Notes under the pieces: generated by a model
The model's input: the letters and a program-made list of their open reading frames with translations, nothing else
Told to the model about the DNA's origin: nothing
The model's database searches: none
NCBI GenBank assembly: GCA_009746045.1
Contig: RPFO01000052.1
Location: forward strand, 40,001 to 104,000
Direction: 5' to 3'
Source of the DNA: Mesostigma viride
Lineage: Eukaryota > Streptophyta > Mesostigmatophyceae > Mesostigmatales > Mesostigmataceae
Length of the DNA: 64,000 nt
Part shown: piece by piece, positions 1-14,900 of the stretch
Position numbering within the stretch: the first letter of the stretch is position 1
Layout: each line of letters begins with the position of its first letter
Program-made: the position numbers and the translations under genes

Positions 1-1748
1 GGTCATCCGTGCCAGTTGGGCCACAGTATGCCACCTCTATTGGCTGGTCATCCGTGCCGGTTGGGCCACAGTGTGCCACCTCTATTGGCTGGTCATCCGT
101 GCCGGTTGGGCCACAGTATGCCACCTCTATTGGCTGGTAATCCGTGCCGGTTGGGCCACAGTGTGCCATCTCTATTTGCTGGTCATCCGTGCCGGTTGGG
201 CCACAGTATGCCACCTCTATTTGCTGGTCATCCGTGCCGGTTGGGCCACAGTATGCCACCTCTATTTGCTGGTCATCCGTGCCGGTTGGGCCACAGTATG
301 CCACCTCTATTTGCTGGTCATCGGTGCCGGTTGGGCCACAGTATGCCACCTCTATTGGCTGGTCATCCGTGCCGGTTGGGCCACAGTGTGCCACCTCTAT
401 TGGCTGGTAATCCGTGCCGGTTGGGCCACAGTGTGCCATCTCTATTTGCTGGTCATCCGTGCCGGTTGGGCCACAGCATGCCACCTCTATTGGCTGGTCA
501 TCCGTGCCGGTTGGGCCACAGTGTGCCACCTCTATTTGCTGGTCATCCGTGCCGGTTGGGCCACAGCATGCCACCTCTATTTGCTGGTCATCCGTGCCGG
601 TTGGGCCACAGTATGCCACCTCTATTGGCTGGTAATCCGTGCCGGTTGGGCCACAGTGTGCCATCTCTATTTGCTGGTCATCCGTGCCGGTTGGGCCACA
701 GCATGCCACCTCTATTGGCTGGTCATCCGTGCCGGTTGGGCCACAGTATGCCACCTCTATTGGCTGGTCATCCGTGCCGGTTGGGCCACAGCATGCCACC
801 TCTATTTGCTGGTCATCCGTGCCAGTTGGGCCACAGTGTGCCACCTCTATTGGCTGGTCATCCGTGCCGGTTGGGCCACAGTGTGCCACCTCTATTGGCT
901 GGTCATCCGTGCCGGTTGGGCCACAGTATGCCACCTCTATTGGCTGGTCATCCGTGCCGGTTGGGCCACAGCATGCCACCTCTATTGGCTGGTCATCCGT
1001 GCCGGTTGGGCCACAGTATGCCACCTCTATTGGCTGGTCATCCGTGCCGGTTGGGCCACAGTGGGCCACCTCTATTTGCTGGTCATCCGTGCCGGTTGGG
1101 CCACAGTATGCCACCTCTATTTGCTGGTCATCCGTGCCGGTTGGGCCACAGTATGCCACCTCTATTGGCTGGTCATCCGTGCCGGTTGGGCCACAGTATG
1201 CCACCTCTATTGGCTGGTCATCCGTGCCGGTTGGGCCACAGCATGCCACCTCTATTGGCTGGTCATCCGTGCCGGTTGGGCCACAGCATGCCACCTCTAT
1301 TGGCTGGTCATCCGTGCCGGTTGGGCCACAGCATGCCACCTCTATTGGCTGGTCATCCGTGCCGGTTGGGCCACAGTATGCCACCTCTATTGGCTGGTCA
1401 TCCGTGCCGGTTGGGCCACAGCATGCCACCTCTATTGGCTGGTCATCCGTACCGGTTGGGCCACAGTATGCCACCTCTATTTGCTGGTCATCCGTGCCGG
1501 TTGGGCCACAGCATGCCACCTCTATTTGCTGGTCATCCGTGCCGGTTGGGCCACAGTATGCCACCTCTATTGGCTGGTCATCCGTGCCGGTTGGGCCACA
1601 GTGTGCCATCTCTATTTGCTGGTCATCCGTGCCGGTTGGGCCACAGTGTGCCACCTCTATTGGCTGGTCATCCGTGCCGGTTGGGCCACAGTGTGCCACC
1701 TCTATTTGCTGGTCATCCGTGCCGGTTGGGCCACAGTGTGCCACCTCT
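1..1748. repeat. 45-bp minisatellite array (~39 copies)
   Basis: A 45-bp unit repeats head to tail from the first base to about 1748, with single-base variants only (TATTGGCT or TATTTGCT; CAGTATG, CAGTGTG or CAGCATG). Because 45 is a multiple of three and the unit has no stop in any + frame, all three forward frames stay open for hundreds of codons, but each only repeats one 15-residue peptide. There is no sign of a start context or conserved domain. It most likely lies in an intron of, or upstream of, the photolyase gene that follows. The array runs off the left window edge. Confidence 0.95.
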
Positions 1749-2256
1749 CCTTGTCGACGCGCGCCACCTCTCCTTGTCGCCTCGTGCGCACATCTTCCGT
1801 GGCTGATCGCAAGTGGCAGACGGGTAATATCCGATGCTGTAGTCGCAAGCCGCATGCATGGGGGTGGGTGGGCCCAAGCCTCATGCGGGGGGTGGGTGGT
1901 CGCAAGCCGCATGCGTGTCTACCAGCCATAGGAAGCACCCCCAGGCTGCATCGTGGGAGGCAGCACCCCCAGGCTGCATCGTGGGAGGCAGCACCCCCAG
2001 GCTGCATCGTGGGAAGGAGCCGTGTAACACAACATCCACAGCTGCTAATTAAGACCCGCTGCGGCGGTCCCAGGCCTGACGGGTGTCTTGCTACCAACTG
2101 GGCGGCAGGGAAGCACTTGAACTGCTGGCAGGACTCCCCGCAGCCAGCAATTTGGCAGCAACCACGCTTGTTGGTTTATTCGTTTATATTAGGATCCAGA
2201 AACCGCGCGTTCTGATTACGTATTTGAACTGGTTGGGCCCGGAAAGAACGTGATCA
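1749..2256. other. Non-coding stretch with a short 28-bp tandem repeat
   Basis: No gene is recognised here. Positions about 1931-2018 hold three copies of a 28-bp unit built around GGCTGCATCGTGGGA, and 1855-1915 holds shorter near-repeats around CGCAAGCCGCATGC. I looked for the N-terminal (antenna domain) exons of the photolyase here and did not find them. Confidence 0.6.
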
Positions 2257-2416
2257 TTACTAACACACCATTGCTGCTAATACACCATTACTGCTAACAC
2301 ATCATTACTGCTAACACACCATTACTGCTAACACATCATTACTGCTAACACATCATCGCTGTTAACACATCATTACTGCTAACACGTAGTTGCTGCTAAC
2401 TCACCATGGCTGCTCA
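2257..2416. repeat. 17-bp tandem repeat (~9 copies)
   Basis: Degenerate 17-bp units around AACACATCATTACTGCT repeat about nine times. The array ends about 220 bp upstream of the first recognised photolyase exon, so it is probably intronic. Confidence 0.85.
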
Positions 2417-2632
2417 ATCGGTGAATCTGCAACTGTAGGTGTCACAGCACATCCCCATGGCCCAACCTGTAGCCGAATTTTAGAGTCGCTCCCAAAACAA
2501 ATCCCCAGAAACACGTTTCCCGAAATACATCTCCCAAAACACGTCCTGGTGGTAAAACCCATGGACTAACATATCCCCATAGACCCCTGGTGGGGTGGGT
2601 CGCACAAAACATGCACATCACCACCGCCACAG

Positions 2633-2917
2633 GAGCTGGCAGCGGCGGCCGGTGTGGCAGAAGTATTCGACCCCGTGAGCCACACGCTGTACGACCCCGA
2701 CCACCTGATCTCGTGCGCCACCAACAGGCGCGCGCCGCTCACCTACCAGGCCTTCCTCAAGCTGGTCGACAGGGTCGGGCGCCCGCCCAGGCCGGCGGCG
2801 GCACCTGCCAGGGTGCCGCCCCCGGCACCGGGCGCGGAGGAGGCCTTGGCAGCGGCGGGCGCGCGGGTGGTCCCTGTGCCGTCCCTGGAGGACCTGGGGC
2901 ACCCTGGCGACGTGGAG
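2633..2917 (+). CDS. Photolyase exon a (end of antenna domain and linker)
   Basis: The exon follows an AG at 2631-2632 and is in phase 0. It reads [20 protein letters not shown] then DPDHLI, the end of the N-terminal alpha/beta domain. A proline/alanine-rich linker follows, then VPSLEDLG, equivalent to the VPTLEELG box of (6-4) photolyases. The donor is GTGGGG at 2918. The frame stays open past the donor to 2992, but that extension no longer resembles the family. Confidence 0.85.
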
Positions 2918-5900
2918 GTGGGGCCCAGTAGAAGCAAGGCGGAGCGGAACGTACTGGATCTATCAGATAGTCTTTCGTTTGGAGCGGAATAGCAGCTGCT
3001 GGCCACTTTTCAGTGCGTGGCTGACCGCTGCTTGTGTCGGTGCTCGCCTCACCGGAGTTTTAAATTTTGTCATGTTCCCTTTGCCTGCTCCCCTCCCCGT
3101 CGCCCCCCCCCTCCCTTTGTGTGCCCCCCTTCCCACTGTCCCCCCCCATTTATCTGGCCCCCTCCTCGCCGCTCCCCTCCCTTTGCCTGCCCCTCCCCAT
3201 TGTTCCCCCTCTCTTCTTGGCATCCTCGTGCAGGTGCTTGCGTCCTCCGGTCTGAAGTTATTGTCTCCAGATATTCCTGCCGCACATGTCCCCTCATGCC
3301 ACACCCACGCCTCACGCCTCATGCCTCATGCCTCATGCCTCATGCCTCATGCCTCATGCCTCATGCCTCATGCCTCATGCCTCACGCCTCACGCCTCACG
3401 CCTCATGCCTCATGCCTCATGCCTCATGCCTCATGCCTCACGCCTCACGCCTCATGCCTCATGCCTCATGCCTCATGCCTCATGCCTCACGCCTCACGCC
3501 TCATGCCTCATGCCTCATGCCTCACGCCTCACGCCTCACGCCTCACGCCTCATGCCTCACGCCTCACGCCTCACGCCTCATGCCTCATGCCTCATGCCTC
3601 ATGCCTCATGCCTCAGGCCTCAGGCCTCAGGCCTCATGCCTCATGCCTCATGCCTCACGCCTCACGCCTCACGCCTCACGCCTCACGCCTCATGCCTCAT
3701 GCCTCATGCCTCATGCCTCATGCCTCAGGCCTCAGGCCTCATGCCTCATGCCTCATGCCTCACGCCTCACGCCTCATGCCTCATGCCTCATGCCTCATGC
3801 CTCATGCCTCATGCCTCATGCCTCATGCCTCATGCCTCATGCCTCATGCCTCATGCCTCATGCCTCATGCCTCATGCCTCATGCCTCAGGCCTCATGCCT
3901 CATGCCTCATGCCTCACGCCTCACGCCTCACGCCTCACGCCTCATGCCTCACGCCTCATGCCTCATGCCTCATGCCTCATGCCTCATGCCTCATGCCTCA
4001 GGCCTCAGGCCTCATGCCTCATGCCTCATGCCTCACGCCTCACGCCTCACGCCTCACGCCTCACGCCTCATGCCTCATGCCTCATGCCTCATGCCTCATG
4101 CCTCAGGCCTCAGGCCTCATGCCTCATGCCTCATGCCTCACGCCTCACGCCTCATGCCTCATGCCTCATGCCTCATGCCTCATGCCTCATGCCTCATGCC
4201 TCATGCCTCATGCCTCATGCCTCATGCCTCACGCCTCACGCCTCACGCCTCACGCCTCACGCCTCATGCCTCATGCCTCATGCCTCATGCCTCATGCCTC
4301 ATGCCTCAGGCCTCATGCCTCATGCCTCTTGCCTCACGCCTCACGCCTCACGCCTCATGCCTCATGCCTCATGCCTCGTGCCTCATGCCTCAGGCCTCAC
4401 GCCTCATGCCTCATGCCTCAGGCCTCATGCCTCATGCCTCTTGCCTCACGCCTCACGCCTCACGCCTCATGCCTCATGCCTCATGCCTCGTGCCTCATGC
4501 CTCAGGCCTCACGCCTCATGCCTCATGCCTCATGCCTCGTGCCTCATGCCTCAGGCCTCATGCCTCATGCCTCTTGCCTCACGCCTCACGCCTCACGCCT
4601 CATGCCTCATGCCTCATGCCTCGTGCCTCATGCCTCACGCCTCACGCCTCATGCCTCATGCCTCATGCCTCATGCCTCACGCCTCACGCCTCACGCCTCA
4701 CGCCTCATGCCTCACGCCTCACGCCTCATGCCTCATGCCTCATGCCTCACGCCTCACGCCTCACACCTCACGCCTCACGCCTCATGCCTCATGCCTCATG
4801 CCTCGTGCCTCATGCCTCATGCCTCATGCCTCATGCCTCTTGCCTCACGCCTCACGCCTCACGCCTCATGCCTCATGCCTCATGCCTCGTGCCTCATGCC
4901 TCAGGCCTCATGCCTCATGCCTCATGCCTCAGGCCTCAGGCCTCAGGCCTCAGGCCTCTTGCCTCATGCCTCATGCCTCATGCCTCATGCCTCACGCCTC
5001 ACGCCTCATGCCTCATGCCTCACGCCTCATGCCTCACGCCTCACGCCTCTTGCCTCATGCCTCATGCCTCATGCCTCATGCCTCATGCCTCATGCCTCAC
5101 GCCTCATGCCTCATGCCTCATGCCTCATGCCTCATGCCTCACGCCTCATGCCTCATGCCTCATGCCTCACGCCTCATGCCTCATGCCTCATGCCTCATGC
5201 CTCATGCCTCATGCCTCACGCCTCACGCCTCACGCCTCACGCCTCACGCCTCATGCCTCATGCCTCATGCCTCGTGCCTCATGCCTCAGGCCTCATGCCT
5301 CATGCCTCTTGCCTCACGCCTCACGCCTCACGCCTCATGCCTCATGCCTCATGCCTCATGCCTCAGGCCTCAGGCCTCATGCCTCATGCCTCAGGCCTCA
5401 GGCCTCAGGCCTCAGGCCTCAGGCCTCTTGCCTCATGCCTCATGCCTCATGCCTCATGCCTCACGCCTCACGCCTCATGCCTCATGCCTCACGCCTCATG
5501 CCTCACGCCTTATGCCTCTTGCCTCATGCCTCATGCCTCATGCCTCATGCCTCATGCCTCATGCCTCACGCCTCATGCCTCATGCCTCATGCCTCATGCC
5601 TCATGCCTCACGCCTCATGCCTCACGCCTCATGCCTCATGCCTCACGCCTCATGCCTCATGCCTCATGCCTCGTGCCTCATGCCTCATGCCTCATGCCTC
5701 ATGCCTCATGCCTCATGCCTCACGCCTCATGCCTCATGCCTCATGCCTCACGCCTCATGCCTCATGCCTCACGCCTCATGCCTCATGCCTCATGCCTCAT
5801 GCCTCATGCCTCACGCCTCATGCCTCATGCCTCATGCCTCATGCCTCACGCCTCACGCCTCACGCCTCATGCCTCATGCCTCATGCCTCGTGCCTCGTGC

Positions 5901-8900
5901 CTCATGCCTCAGGCCTCATGCCTCATGCCTCACGCCTCACGCCTCACGCCTCATGCCTCACGCCTCATGCCTCATGCCTCATGCCTCATGCCTCATGCCT
6001 CATGCCTCATGCCTCATGCCTCACGCCTCACGCCTCATGCCTCATGCCTCACGCCTCATGCCTCACGCCTTATGCCTCTTGCCTCATGCCTCATGCCTCA
6101 TGCCTCACGCCTCATGCCTCATGCCTCATGCCTCATGCCTCATGCCTCATGCCTCATGCCTCATGCCTCATGCCTCATGCCTCACGCCTCATGCCTCATG
6201 CCTCATGCCTCACGCCTCATGCCTCATGCCTCACGCCTCATGCCTCATGCCTCATGCCTCATGCCTCACGCCTCATGCCTCATGCCTCATGCCTCACGCC
6301 TCATGCCTCACGCCTCATGCCTCATGCCTCACGCCTCATGCCTCACGCCTCATGCCTCATGCCTCACGCCTCACGCCTCACGCCTCACGCCTCACGCCTG
6401 CCTCACGCCTCACGCCTCACGCCTCACGCCTCACGCCTCATGCCTCATGCCTCATGCCTCATGCCTCATGCCTCATGCCTCACGCCTCATGCCTCACGCC
6501 TCATGCCTCATGCCTCATGCCTCACGCCTCATGCCTCACGCCTCATGCCTCACGCCTCATGCCTCATGCCTCATGCCTCACGCCTCATGCCTCATGCCTC
6601 ATGCCTCATGCCACACCCACACCCACGCCTCACGCCTCATGCCTCACGCCTCACGCCTCATGCCTCATGCCTCATGCCTCACGCCTCACGCCTCACGCCT
6701 CATGCCTCATGCCTCATGCCTCGTGCCTCATGCCTCAGGCCTCACGCCTCATGCCTCATGCCTCATGCCTCGTGCCTCATGCCTCAGGCCTCATGCCTCA
6801 TGCCTCTTGCCTCACGCCTCACGCCTCACGCCTCATGCCTCATGCCTCATGCCTCGTGCCTCATGCCTCAGGCCTCACGCCTCATGCCTCATGCCTCAGG
6901 CCTCAGGCCTCAGGCCTCAGGCCTCTTGCCTCATGCCTCATGCCTCATGCCTCATGCCTCACGCCTCACGCCTCACGCCTCACGCCTCACGCCTCATGCC
7001 TCATGCCTATTGCCTCGTGCCTCATGCCTCAGGCCTCATGCCTCATGCCTCACGCCTCACGCCTCACGCCTCACGCCTCATGCCTCATGCCTCATGCCTC
7101 GTGCCTCATGCCTCAGGCCTCACGCCTCATGCCTCATGCCTCATGCCTCGTGCCTCATGCCTCAGGCCTCATGCCTCATGCCTCTTGCCTCACGCCTCAC
7201 GCCTCACGCCTCATGCCTCATGCCTCATGCCTCGTGCCTCATGCCTCAGGCCTCATGCCTCATGCCTCATGCCTCAGGCCTCAGGCCTCAGGCCTCAGGC
7301 CTCTTGCCTCATGCCTGATGCCTCATGCCTCATGCCTCACGCCTCACGCCTCACGCCTTATGCCTCTTGCCTCATGCCTCATGCCTCATGCCTCATGCCT
7401 CATGCCTCATGCCTCACGCCTCATGCCTCATGCCTCATGCCTCATGCCTCATGCCTCACGCCTCATGCCTCATGCCTCATGCCTCACGCCTCATGCCTCA
7501 TGCCTCATGCCTCATGCCTCATGCCTCATGCCTCACGCCTCACGCCTCACGCCTCACGCCTCACGCCTCATGCCTCATGCCTCATGCCTCGTGCCTCATG
7601 CCTCAGGCCTCATGCCTCATGCCTCTTGCCTCACGCCTCACGCCTCACGCCTCATGCCTCATGCCTCATGCCTCGTGCCTCATGCCTCAGGCCTCATGCC
7701 TCATGCCTCATGCCTCAGGCCTCAGGCCTCAGGCCTCAGGCCTCTTGCCTCATGCCTCATGCCTCATGCCTCATGCCTCATGCCTCACGCCTCATGCCTC
7801 ATGCCTCACGCCTCATGCCTCACGCCTTATGCCTCTTGCCTCATGCCTCATGCCTCATGCCTCATGCCTCATGCCTCATGCCTCATGCCTCATGCCTCAT
7901 GCCTCATGCCTCATGCCTCATGCCTCACGCCTCATGCCTCATGCCTCATGCCTCACGCCTCATGCCTCACGCCTTATGCCTCTTGCCTCATGCCTCATGC
8001 CTCATGCCTCATGCCTCATGCCTCATGCCTCACGCCTCATGCCTCATGCCTCATGCCTCATGCCTCATGCCTCATGCCTCATGCCTCATGCCTCATGCCT
8101 CATGCCTCATGCCTCACGCCTCATGCCTCACGCCTCATGCCTCACGCCTCATGCCTCATGCCTCACGCCTCATGCCTCATGCCTCATGCCTCATGCCTCA
8201 CGCCTCATGCCTCATGCCTCATGCCTCATGCCTCATGCCTCACGCCTCATGCCTCACGCCTCATGCCTCATGCCTCACGCCTCATGCCTCACGCCTCATG
8301 CCTCATGCCTCACGCCTCACGCCTCACGCCTCACGCCTCACGCCTCACGCCTCACGCCTCACGCCTCACGCCTCACGCCTCACGCCTCATGCCTCATGCC
8401 TCATGCCTCATGCCTCATGCCTCAGGCCTCATGCCTCATGCCTCTTGCCTCACGCCTCACGCCTCACGCCTCATGCCTCATGCCTCATGCCTCGTGCCTC
8501 ATGCCTCAGGCCTCATGCCTCATGCCTCATGCCTCATGCCTCATGCCTCACGCCTCATGCCTCATGCCTCACGCCTCATGCCTCACGCCTCATGCCTCAT
8601 GCCTCACGCCTCATGCCTCATGCCTCATGCCTCGTGCCTCATGCCTCATGCCTCATGCCTCATGCCTCATGCCTCATGCCTCACGCCTCATGCCTCATGC
8701 CTCATGCCTCACGCCTCATGCCTCATGCCTCACGCCTCATGCCTCATGCCTCATGCCTCATGCCTCATGCCTCATGCCTCATGCCTCATGCCTCATGCCT
8801 CACGCCTCACGCCTCACGCCTCATGCCTCATGCCTCATGCCTCGTGCCTCGTGCCTCATGCCTCAGGCCTCATGCCTCATGCCTCATGCCTCACGCCTCA

Positions 8901-11900
8901 CGCCTCACGCCTCATGCCTCACGCCTCATGCCTCATGCCTCATGCCTCATGCCTCATGCCTCATGCCTCATGCCTCATGCCTCACGCCTCACGCCTCATG
9001 CCTCATGCCTCACGCCTCATGCCTCACGCCTTATGCCTCTTGCCTCATGCCTCATGCCTCATGCCTCACGCCTCATGCCTCATGCCTCATGCCTCATGCC
9101 TCATGCCTCATGCCTCATGCCTCATGCCTCATGCCTCATGCCTCACGCCTCATGCCTCATGCCTCATGCCTCACGCCTCATGCCTCATGCCTCACGCCTC
9201 ATGCCTCATGCCTCATGCCTCATGCCTCACGCCTCATGCCTCATGCCTCATGCCTCACGCCTCATGCCTCACGCCTCATGCCTCATGCCTCACGCCTCAT
9301 GCCTCACGCCTCATGCCTCATGCCTCACGCCTCACGCCTCACGCCTCACGCCTCACGCCTGCCTCACGCCTCACGCCTCACGCCTCACGCCTCACGCCTC
9401 ATGCCTCATGCCTCATGCCTCATGCCTCATGCCTCATGCCTCACGCCTCATGCCTCACGCCTCATGCCTCATGCCTCATGCCTCACGCCTCATGCCTCAT
9501 GCCTCATGCCTCATGCCACACCCACACCCACGCCTCACGCCTCATGCCTCACGCCTCACGCCTCATGCCTCATGCCTCATGCCTCACGCCTCACGCCTCA
9601 CGCCTCATGCCTCATGCCTCATGCCTCGTGCCTCATGCCTCAGGCCTCACGCCTCATGCCTCATGCCTCATGCCTCGTGCCTCATGCCTCAGGCCTCATG
9701 CCTCATGCCTCTTGCCTCACGCCTCACGCCTCACGCCTCATGCCTCATGCCTCATGCCTCGTGCCTCATGCCTCAGGCCTCACGCCTCATGCCTCATGCC
9801 TCAGGCCTCAGGCCTCAGGCCTCAGGCCTCTTGCCTCATGCCTCATGCCTCATGCCTCATGCCTCACGCCTCACGCCTCACGCCTCACGCCTCACGCCTC
9901 ATGCCTCATGCCTATTGCCTCGTGCCTCATGCCTCAGGCCTCATGCCTCATGCCTCACGCCTCACGCCTCACGCCTCACGCCTCATGCCTCATGCCTCAT
10001 GCCTCGTGCCTCATGCCTCAGGCCTCACGCCTCATGCCTCATGCCTCATGCCTCGTGCCTCATGCCTCAGGCCTCATGCCTCATGCCTCTTGCCTCACGC
10101 CTCACGCCTCACGCCTCATGCCTCATGCCTCATGCCTCGTGCCTCATGCCTCAGGCCTCATGCCTCATGCCTCATGCCTCAGGCCTCAGGCCTCAGGCCT
10201 CAGGCCTCTTGCCTCATGCCTGATGCCTCATGCCTCATGCCTCACGCCTCACGCCTCACGCCTTATGCCTCTTGCCTCATGCCTCATGCCTCATGCCTCA
10301 TGCCTCATGCCTCATGCCTCATGCCTCACGCCTCATGCCTCATGCCTCATGCCTCATGCCTCATGCCTCACGCCTCATGCCTCATGCCTCATGCCTCACG
10401 CCTCATGCCTCATGCCTCATGCCTCATGCCTCATGCCTCATGCCTCACGCCTCACGCCTCACGCCTCACGCCTCACGCCTCATGCCTCATGCCTCATGCC
10501 TCGTGCCTCATGCCTCAGGCCTCATGCCTCATGCCTCTTGCCTCACGCCTCACGCCTCACGCCTCATGCCTCATGCCTCATGCCTCGTGCCTCATGCCTC
10601 AGGCCTCATGCCTCATGCCTCATGCCTCAGGCCTCAGGCCTCAGGCCTCAGGCCTCTTGCCTCATGCCTCATGCCTCATGCCTCATGCCTCATGCCTCAC
10701 GCCTCATGCCTCATGCCTCACGCCTCATGCCTCACGCCTTATGCCTCTTGCCTCATGCCTCATGCCTCATGCCTCATGCCTCATGCCTCATGCCTCACGC
10801 CTCATGCCTCATGCCTCATGCCTCATGCCTCATGCCTCACGCCTCATGCCTCATGCCTCATGCCTCACGCCTCATGCCTCACGCCTTATGCCTCTTGCCT
10901 CATGCCTCATGCCTCATGCCTCATGCCTCATGCCTCATGCCTCACGCCTCATGCCTCATGCCTCGTGCCTCATGCCTCATGCCTCACGCCTCATGCCTCA
11001 TGCCTCTTGCCTCACGCCTCACGCCTCACGCCTCATGCCTCATGCCTCATGCCTCATGCCTCAGGCCTCAGGCCTCATGCCTCATGCCTCAGGCCTCAGG
11101 CCTCAGGCCTCAGGCCTCAGGCCTCTTGCCTCATGCCTCATGCCTCATGCCTCATGCCTCACGCCTCACGCCTCATGCCTCATGCCTCACGCCTCATGCC
11201 TCACGCCTTATGCCTCTTGCCTCATGCCTCATGCCTCATGCCTCATGCCTCATGCCTCATGCCTCACGCCTCATGCCTCATGCCTCATGCCTCATGCCTC
11301 ATGCCTCACGCCTCATGCCTCACGCCTCATGCCTCATGCCTCACGCCTCATGCCTCATGCCTCATGCCTCGTGCCTCATGCCTCATGCCTCATGCCTCAT
11401 GCCTCATGCCTCATGCCTCACGCCTCATGCCTCATGCCTCATGCCTCACGCCTCATGCCTCATGCCTCACGCCTCATGCCTCATGCCTCATGCCTCATGC
11501 CTCATGCCTCACGCCTCATGCCTCATGCCTCATGCCTCATGCCTCACGCCTCACGCCTCACGCCTCATGCCTCATGCCTCATGCCTCGTGCCTCGTGCCT
11601 CATGCCTCAGGCCTCATGCCTCATGCCTCACGCCTCACGCCTCACGCCTCATGCCTCACGCCTCATGCCTCATGCCTCATGCCTCATGCCTCATGCCTCA
11701 TGCCTCATGCCTCATGCCTCATGCCTCACGCCTCACGCCTCATGCCTCATGCCTCACGCCTCATGCCTCACGCCTTATGCCTCTTGCCTCATGCCTCATG
11801 CCTCATGCCTCACGCCTCATGCCTCATGCCTCATGCCTCATGCCTCATGCCTCATGCCTCATGCCTCATGCCTCATGCCTCATGCCTCACGCCTCATGCC

Positions 11901-14900
11901 TCATGCCTCATGCCTCACGCCTCATGCCTCATGCCTCACGCCTCATGCCTCATGCCTCATGCCTCATGCCTCACGCCTCATGCCTCATGCCTCATGCCTC
12001 ACGCCTCATGCCTCACGCCTCATGCCTCATGCCTCACGCCTCATGCCTCACGCCTCATGCCTCATGCCTCACGCCTCACGCCTCACGCCTCACGCCTCAC
12101 GCCTGCCTCACGCCTCACGCCTCACGCCTCACGCCTCACGCCTCATGCCTCATGCCTCATGCCTCATGCCTCATGCCTCATGCCTCACGCCTCATGCCTC
12201 ACGCCTCATGCCTCATGCCTCATGCCTCACGCCTCATGCCTCATGCCTCATGCCTCATGCCACACCCACACCCACGCCTCACGCCTCATGCCTCACGCCT
12301 CACGCCTCATGCCTCATGCCTCATGCCTCACGCCTCACGCCTCACGCCTCATGCCTCATGCCTCATGCCTCGTGCCTCATGCCTCAGGCCTCACGCCTCA
12401 TGCCTCATGCCTCATGCCTCGTGCCTCATGCCTCAGGCCTCATGCCTCATGCCTCTTGCCTCACGCCTCACGCCTCACGCCTCATGCCTCATGCCTCATG
12501 CCTCGTGCCTCATGCCTCAGGCCTCACGCCTCATGCCTCATGCCTCAGGCCTCAGGCCTCAGGCCTCAGGCCTCTTGCCTCATGCCTCATGCCTCATGCC
12601 TCATGCCTCACGCCTCACGCCTCACGCCTCACGCCTCACGCCTCATGCCTCATGCCTATTGCCTCGTGCCTCATGCCTCACGCCTCATGCCTCATGCCTC
12701 ACGCCTCACGCCTCACGCCTCACGCCTCATGCCTCATGCCTCATGCCTCGTGCCTCATGCCTCAGGCCTCACGCCTCATGCCTCATGCCTCATGCCTCAT
12801 GCCTCATGCCTCACGCCTCATGCCTCATGCCTCTTGCCTCACGCCTCACGCCTCACGCCTCATGCCTCATGCCTCATGCCTCGTGCCTCATGCCTCAGGC
12901 CTCATGCCTCATGCCTCATGCCTCATGCCTCAGGCCTCATGCCTCATGCCTCTTGCCTCATGCCTCATGCCTCATGCCTCATGCCTCACGCCTCACGCCT
13001 CACGCCTCATGCCTCTTGCCTCATGCCTCATGCCTCATGCCTCATGCCTCATGCCTCATGCCTCACGCCTCATGCCTCATGCCTCATGCCTCATGCCTCA
13101 TGCCTCATGCCTCATGCCTCATGCCTCATGCCTCATGCCTCATGCCTCATGCCTCATGCCTCATGCCTCATGCCTCATGCCTCACGCCTCACGCCTCACG
13201 CCTCATGCCTCATGCCTCATGCCTCATGCCTCGTGCCTCGTGCCTCATGCCTCACATGCCTCATGCCTCATGCCTCACGCCTCACGCCTCACGCCTCATG
13301 CCTCACGCCTCATGCCTCATGCCTCATGCCTCATGCCTCATGCCTCATGCCTCATGCCTCATGCCTCACGCCTCACGCCTCATGCCTCATGCCTCACGCC
13401 TCATGCCTCACGCCTTATGCCTCTTGCCTCATGCCTCATGCCTCATGCCTCACGCCTCATGCCTCATGCCTCATGCCTCATGCCTCATGCCTCATGCCTC
13501 ATGCCTCATGCCTCATGCCTCATGCCTCACGCCTCATGCCTCATGCCTCATGCCTCACGCCTCATGCCTCATGCCTCACGCCTCATGCCTCATGCCTCAT
13601 GCCTCATGCCTCACGCCTCATGCCTCATGCCTCATGCCTCACGCCTCATGCCTCACGCCTCATGCCTCATGCCTCACGCCTCATGCCTCACGCCTCATGC
13701 CTCATGCCTCACGCCTCACGCCTCACGCCTCACGCCTCACGCCTGCCTCACGCCTCACGCCTCACGCCTCACGCCTCACGCCTCATGCCTCATGCCTCAT
13801 GCCTCATGCCTCATGCCTCATGCCTCACGCCTCATGCCTCACGCCTCATGCCTCATGCCTCATGCCTCACGCCTCATGCCTCATGCCTCATGCCTCATGC
13901 CACACCCACACCCACGCCTCACGCCTCATGCCTCACGCCTCACGCCTCATGCCTCATGCCTCATGCCTCACGCCTCACGCCTCACGCCTCATGCCTCATG
14001 CCTCATGCCTCGTGCCTCATGCCTCAGGCCTCACGCCTCATGCCTCATGCCTCATGCCTCGTGCCTCATGCCTCAGGCCTCATGCCTCATGCCTCTTGCC
14101 TCACGCCTCACGCCTCACGCCTCATGCCTCATGCCTCATGCCTCGTGCCTCATGCCTCAGGCCTCACGCCTCATGCCTCATGCCTCAGGCCTCAGGCCTC
14201 AGGCCTCAGGCCTCTTGCCTCATGCCTCATGCCTCATGCCTCATGCCTCACGCCTCACGCCTCACGCCTCACGCCTCACGCCTCATGCCTCATGCCTATT
14301 GCCTCGTGCCTCATGCCTCAGGCCTCATGCCTCATGCCTCACGCCTCACGCCTCACGCCTCACGCCTCATGCCTCATGCCTCATGCCTCGTGCCTCATGC
14401 CTCAGGCCTCACGCCTCATGCCTCATGCCTCATGCCTCGTGCCTCATGCCTCAGGCCTCATGCCTCATGCCTCTTGCCTCACGCCTCACGCCTCACGCCT
14501 CATGCCTCATGCCTCATGCCTCGTGCCTCATGCCTCAGGCCTCATGCCTCATGCCTCATGCCTCAGGCCTCAGGCCTCAGGCCTCAGGCCTCTTGCCTCA
14601 TGCCTGATGCCTCATGCCTCATGCCTCACGCCTCACGCCTCACGCCTTATGCCTCTTGCCTCATGCCTCATGCCTCATGCCTCATGCCTCATGCCTCATG
14701 CCTCACGCCTCATGCCTCATGCCTCATGCCTCATGCCTCATGCCTCACGCCTCATGCCTCATGCCTCATGCCTCACGCCTCATGCCTCATGCCTCATGCC
14801 TCATGCCTCATGCCTCATGCCTCACGCCTCACGCCTCACGCCTCACGCCTCACGCCTCATGCCTCATGCCTCATGCCTCGTGCCTCATGCCTCAGGCCTC

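Noticed and set aside
16-2215. Open frames of 430 to 714 codons across the 45-bp array.
   Set aside because: All three frames are open at once with a 15-residue repeat and no domain; this is an effect of unit length.
1753-2632. N-terminal photolyase exons in this stretch.
   Set aside because: No antenna-domain motifs were found in any frame; they are probably upstream of the window.
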